A stretch of 64,000 nucleotides of DNA from Bryum argenteum (Eukaryota > Streptophyta > Bryopsida > Bryales > Bryaceae). The notes below the pieces were generated by a model. It had not been told where the DNA came from and searched no databases. It saw only the letters and a list, made by a program, of their open reading frames with translations. The stretch covers positions 707,263 to 771,262 of the forward strand of contig CM073330.1 of NCBI GenBank assembly GCA_037043015.1. The letters are read 5' to 3'. Below are positions 61,254-64,000 of this stretch, one piece after another. The stretch's first letter is position 1. Each line of letters begins with the position of its first letter. The translations under genes and the position numbers were made by a program.

Positions 61254-61700
61254 AGGTAGAATGACCTTAAACCGCGCAAATAAGAGATTCAGCATGGTTG
61301 TGGACCTCGTGTGTACTGTTTGTAATTTTTCTTGGATGGAAAAACAGGAGGGAAAGTGAATGCAAAAATTTGGAAATTAAAATAGCAAAAATTGAATTTA
61401 CTACAAATTTTTGAAGTCAAAAGTGTACATGGCCTTAAAGTGATCAGTAGACTCTCCTTTTTATCCGGCAAACCAGTACTTTGTGGTGGTCACGCATGTA
61501 GCTAAAACCGTGCAAAATAGAGTTAAATAATGAAGCATGAAGCATGAACCAACCACCTCCCTACACAATTCCATATCGAGTCTCTATGCACCCTTAGATT
61601 TCACAACTGCTGTGCGTGCAATAAGGTCCACGCCATGGACGGCTACAGGGGTGGTCTACCCTGCGCTTCTGGGGGCGCGCGGTTTAAGGCCATTCTACCT
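61254..61700. mobile_element. MITE copy 4 (447 bp, long inverted ends)
   Basis: Present in copy B only; copy A has the uninterrupted CGCATTACCCC near 10873. The ends AGGTAGAATGACCTTAAACC and GGTTTAAGGCCATTCTACCT are inverted copies with one mismatch and continue into GCGC. Both are flanked by TA (61252-61253, 61701-61702). The left flank has two extra bases (TC) compared with the empty site. There is no transposase. The AGGT start and TA target are shared with MITEs 1-3. Confidence 0.9.
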
Positions 61701-63474
61701 TACCCCCAAAATCCTACTCCCCACAAAGTATAAAGTGTAAAGCATGGGGTATAGTGATTATATTAAGTTTCATTTCGAATGTTTCAGAGTCATAATTGGC
61801 TAAGCTCCCATACGCAAAGATGCTACCTACCTGCAGAGTAGAGATATGACGGTCTGAACATAAGGTGCCCCTCACTCCGGAACAACAATCTTGTCAATAA
61901 CACACAAGGGCATCGCCTCAGCTCCGTGATCAAACATTTATTATCCATCACCGTTCTTTCATGAGAATACTGCTTTGCATTATACGAAACTTTCATGAGG
62001 CCATATTTTGGTTGTTTGGGTTTGGTCGCCTCTAACTTACTATTTTTATCTTGCATGATGTTGAAACTTTCTGCAAGATGGAAAGTTTTTCCATACCTTT
62101 CCAAAGAGTTATTTCATGCTTCAAAATTCCTCACGTTCTAGGAGATATTCACTATCAAAGTTTGGAAATAGTATTTGAAATCTACTCAAAACTGTCCAAT
62201 CTACGGTACATGCTCATTAATTCTCAATATCTACCCAATGCCAATGAAATCGCACAAATTTCAAAATTCACCGGAAATAGAGATTTTACTTTTTTACAAA
62301 AACAAATTCTGTACATGTAAATTCCGACGCATGATCAAGCGGTTCAGATCTCCAATCCAATTAATTTTCACATGGCTTTCGTATTGTGAAAGACTAGCCA
62401 TTGTAGTTAAATTTTTACATACCACGTGAATAATTCAGCGATTTTTTAGGTTCCATAGGTTGCATGAGAGTAAAAATTGCATGGACATGTTTCTAAGCAA
62501 CCTAAGGAACAAGGATGTGAAGAGTCACATATCAAACTTTCTACCCAAGATGGTTCTTTTGGCCCTCATTAAACTAGTTATCCTTTGAACAACAAGGGAG
62601 AAAAAACTTTTTCCTCTGAACATTACGATCTCACAATCCATAAAGAATATGAATATGAGATTTGATATACATATATACGTGCAAGTTAAGTACTTGATCT
62701 CACACTTACAAACCTATAATTTTGTCAGAATTTGAAAATAATCACCTTGCATAAAAAGTGGGTAGTTTTTGCGAGTTCTCAAACTTTCCGGCAGTTTGAG
62801 GCCTGATAGACTTTAGAGGTTAATCCTTTACATGCACTACAGAGACATTCGAGACCACGTCAGGCAAGAGGCTCCACTGTTACAGACACTTGCTAATCTT
62901 CTGTCAACTTTCTTTTGAGGTCAAAGCTACAGAAATGTACGCAAATATTATATAAAATGTAGCCTCAGGCCACTAATTGCTGCGGCCTCTCGGTCTGTAA
63001 CAGCGACTTTCTGTACAGACAACAGACCTCCACTGTAGTCGGCATTGACCAGAGCACGGCACTCTCGATCTACCACGTTCAAAGAAAACACTGTAGTCGG
63101 CAACCACGTCACTTGCATGCTCACCTCATGACCCCAAGTGCAAGTAACCTTGTGGCTATGGCGGTTCATTCTTCTGTGTGACAAACTAGTGGTGCAAGGT
63201 GGTGTAATCTTGATGCATTTGCCGCTCGTTCTGATAAAAGAGACGGCTGGAGAAAAGGGCGATCGCTTGTGGAGTTGGTGAGACTCTTTTCACACGGACT
63301 GGGATGAACGCTGGTGGTGGAGGGTGACTGTCCAGATACCCTCTTGTCTCCACTTCTTGCTACGGCGCGTGAGGAGCACTCTCGGAAGCGTGTGGGTTCC
63401 TATCGACATCGGCAGGCGTTCCATTCCGGCACTGACGGGCGTTCCATAAGGGGTGGTTATAGAGCCTGCCAGCC

Positions 63475-63968
63475 ATGAACGACGGGGAGGCAGGTACGAG
63501 CAGAGGTGCGGTCGTGACGGAGGATCACGATGTGTTCCTCAACCACCGCGGGCCTGATGTGAAGGCCACCTTCGTGGCGCATCTGGAGGATGCCCTCCGA
63601 TGTGCAGGCCATCGTCCATTTCTGGACGCTCGCTCGCTGATGAAGGGCAACCCTGCTCTCCAGTCCATCGACCACGCTCTGGCCATGGCCAATGTTCACG
63701 TGGCTGTGGTGTCGAGGGGGTATGCGGAGTCCAAGTACTGCCTCAACGAGCTGGTGGCCATGCTGAGGAGCGGCAAGCCGGTGGTGCCCGTGTTCTACGG
63801 AGTGGAACCTGGGGACTTGCGGTGGGTGGAGAATGAGAGTGGTCCATTTGTAGCCGCTTTCGAGAGACACCGGTCAAGGGGGAGAAGCCCGGAGAAAGTG
63901 CAGGAGTGGAGAGACGCTCTTGCAGGGCTGGCTGAAATTACCGGATTTCGCCTAGCTGATTACAAAAG
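63475..63968 (+). CDS. TIR exon of a second TNL or TIR gene (gene continues beyond the window)
   Basis: An exact structural copy of the TNL first exon: the same start (MNDGEAGTS), the NHRGPDVK and SKYCLNELVAML motifs, and an intact splice donor (AAAAG/GTGAG). Six of 165 residues differ from the first copy (E to Q, N to S, A to V, R to S, A to G, R to K). The intron sequence beyond 63984 is unrelated to copy A, so what follows, whether NB-ARC or other, cannot be told. The upstream region is also duplicated, so the exon probably has the same promoter. Confidence 0.88.
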
Positions 63969-64000
63969 GTGAGTTTGAGGACTACTCAACCAAGAGAAGC

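Larger units (their letters stand above)
60711..63984. repeat. Segmental duplication, copy B
   Basis: About 3.27 kb in the same orientation as copy A (10344-13824). It contains a damaged copy of the last CPP1 exon, the MITE at 61254-61700, and the TNL promoter and TIR exon. The match stops 16 bp into the intron after the TIR exon; the last 16 bases of the window already differ from copy A. Confidence 0.92.

Noticed and set aside
1-64000. tRNA, rRNA or other structural RNA genes
   Set aside because: I recognised none by eye; only the tRNA-complementary primer-binding site of the retrotransposon was seen. A covariance-model scan would be decisive.

Overview
The window is nuclear DNA of a land plant. 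The evidence is a nuclear-encoded chloroplast protein of the CPP1/CDF1 family, a TIR-NB-ARC-LRR (TNL) immune receptor gene, a leucine-rich-repeat receptor-like protein (RLP), an initiator-Met-tRNA-primed Ty3/gypsy chromovirus, and plant-type CCCTAAA repeats. Introns of about 75-550 bp and a TIR domain with an NHRGPDVK-type motif suggest a bryophyte (moss or liverwort), but this is inference; no species is identified.

Layout. 1-2.4 kb: no gene seen. 2.4-5.8 kb: three-exon RLP gene (+). 6.15-6.45 kb: a 302-bp MITE. 7.5-7.9 kb: a doubtful small minus-strand gene. 8.8-10.6 kb: CPP1-like gene (+). 10.3-13.8 kb: copy A of a segmental duplication (two MITEs, then the promoter and TIR exon of the TNL). 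13.3-17.0 kb: complete four-exon TNL gene (+). 17-24.4 kb: AT-rich intergenic DNA with small tandem repeats. 24.5-27.6 kb: minus-strand DDE-like transposase gene (DUF7869 type) with one stop and one frameshift. 28.1-31.9 kb and 57.8-59.4 kb: a field of about 25 copies of an interrupted palindrome TTACGAAC-N4-GTTCGTAA, together with a 227-bp tandem array. 60.7-64.0 kb: copy B of the duplication, with a degenerate last exon of CPP1, a different MITE, and a second TIR exon that runs up to its splice donor.

The palindrome field is split by one LTR retrotransposon, 31890-57766 (25.9 kb). It has 1312/1313-bp LTRs, a TATAA target-site duplication, an iMet primer-binding site, a polypurine tract and a broken gag-pol. 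Its chromodomain codons are in turn split by a giant hAT-type DNA transposon, 37800-55572 (17.8 kb), with CAGGGTTGTCA inverted ends and an exact 8-bp duplication CAAAGGAC. Only about 8.1 kb of the 25.9 kb is retrotransposon sequence.

The hAT element is the most unusual object here. Besides a broken hAT transposase it carries three other genes: a kinase-like pseudogene, a repeat-rich protein, and a long RING-H2 protein. The last two share a domain. Every gene is preceded by a 280-450-bp CpG-rich block of CGGTCGG/CCGACCG words followed by a TATA box in a similar sequence context, and such blocks also lie inside both transposon ends. This looks like a multigene transposon whose genes share one promoter architecture. 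All its reading frames are damaged in this copy, although it must be younger than a retrotransposon whose LTRs differ at only three bases and one indel. That points to mobilisation in trans by intact relatives, or to assembly error.

The two duplicated segments give direct evidence of transposition and exon duplication: each carries MITEs missing from the other, with TA target sites, and the homology stops 16 bp into the intron after the TIR exon.
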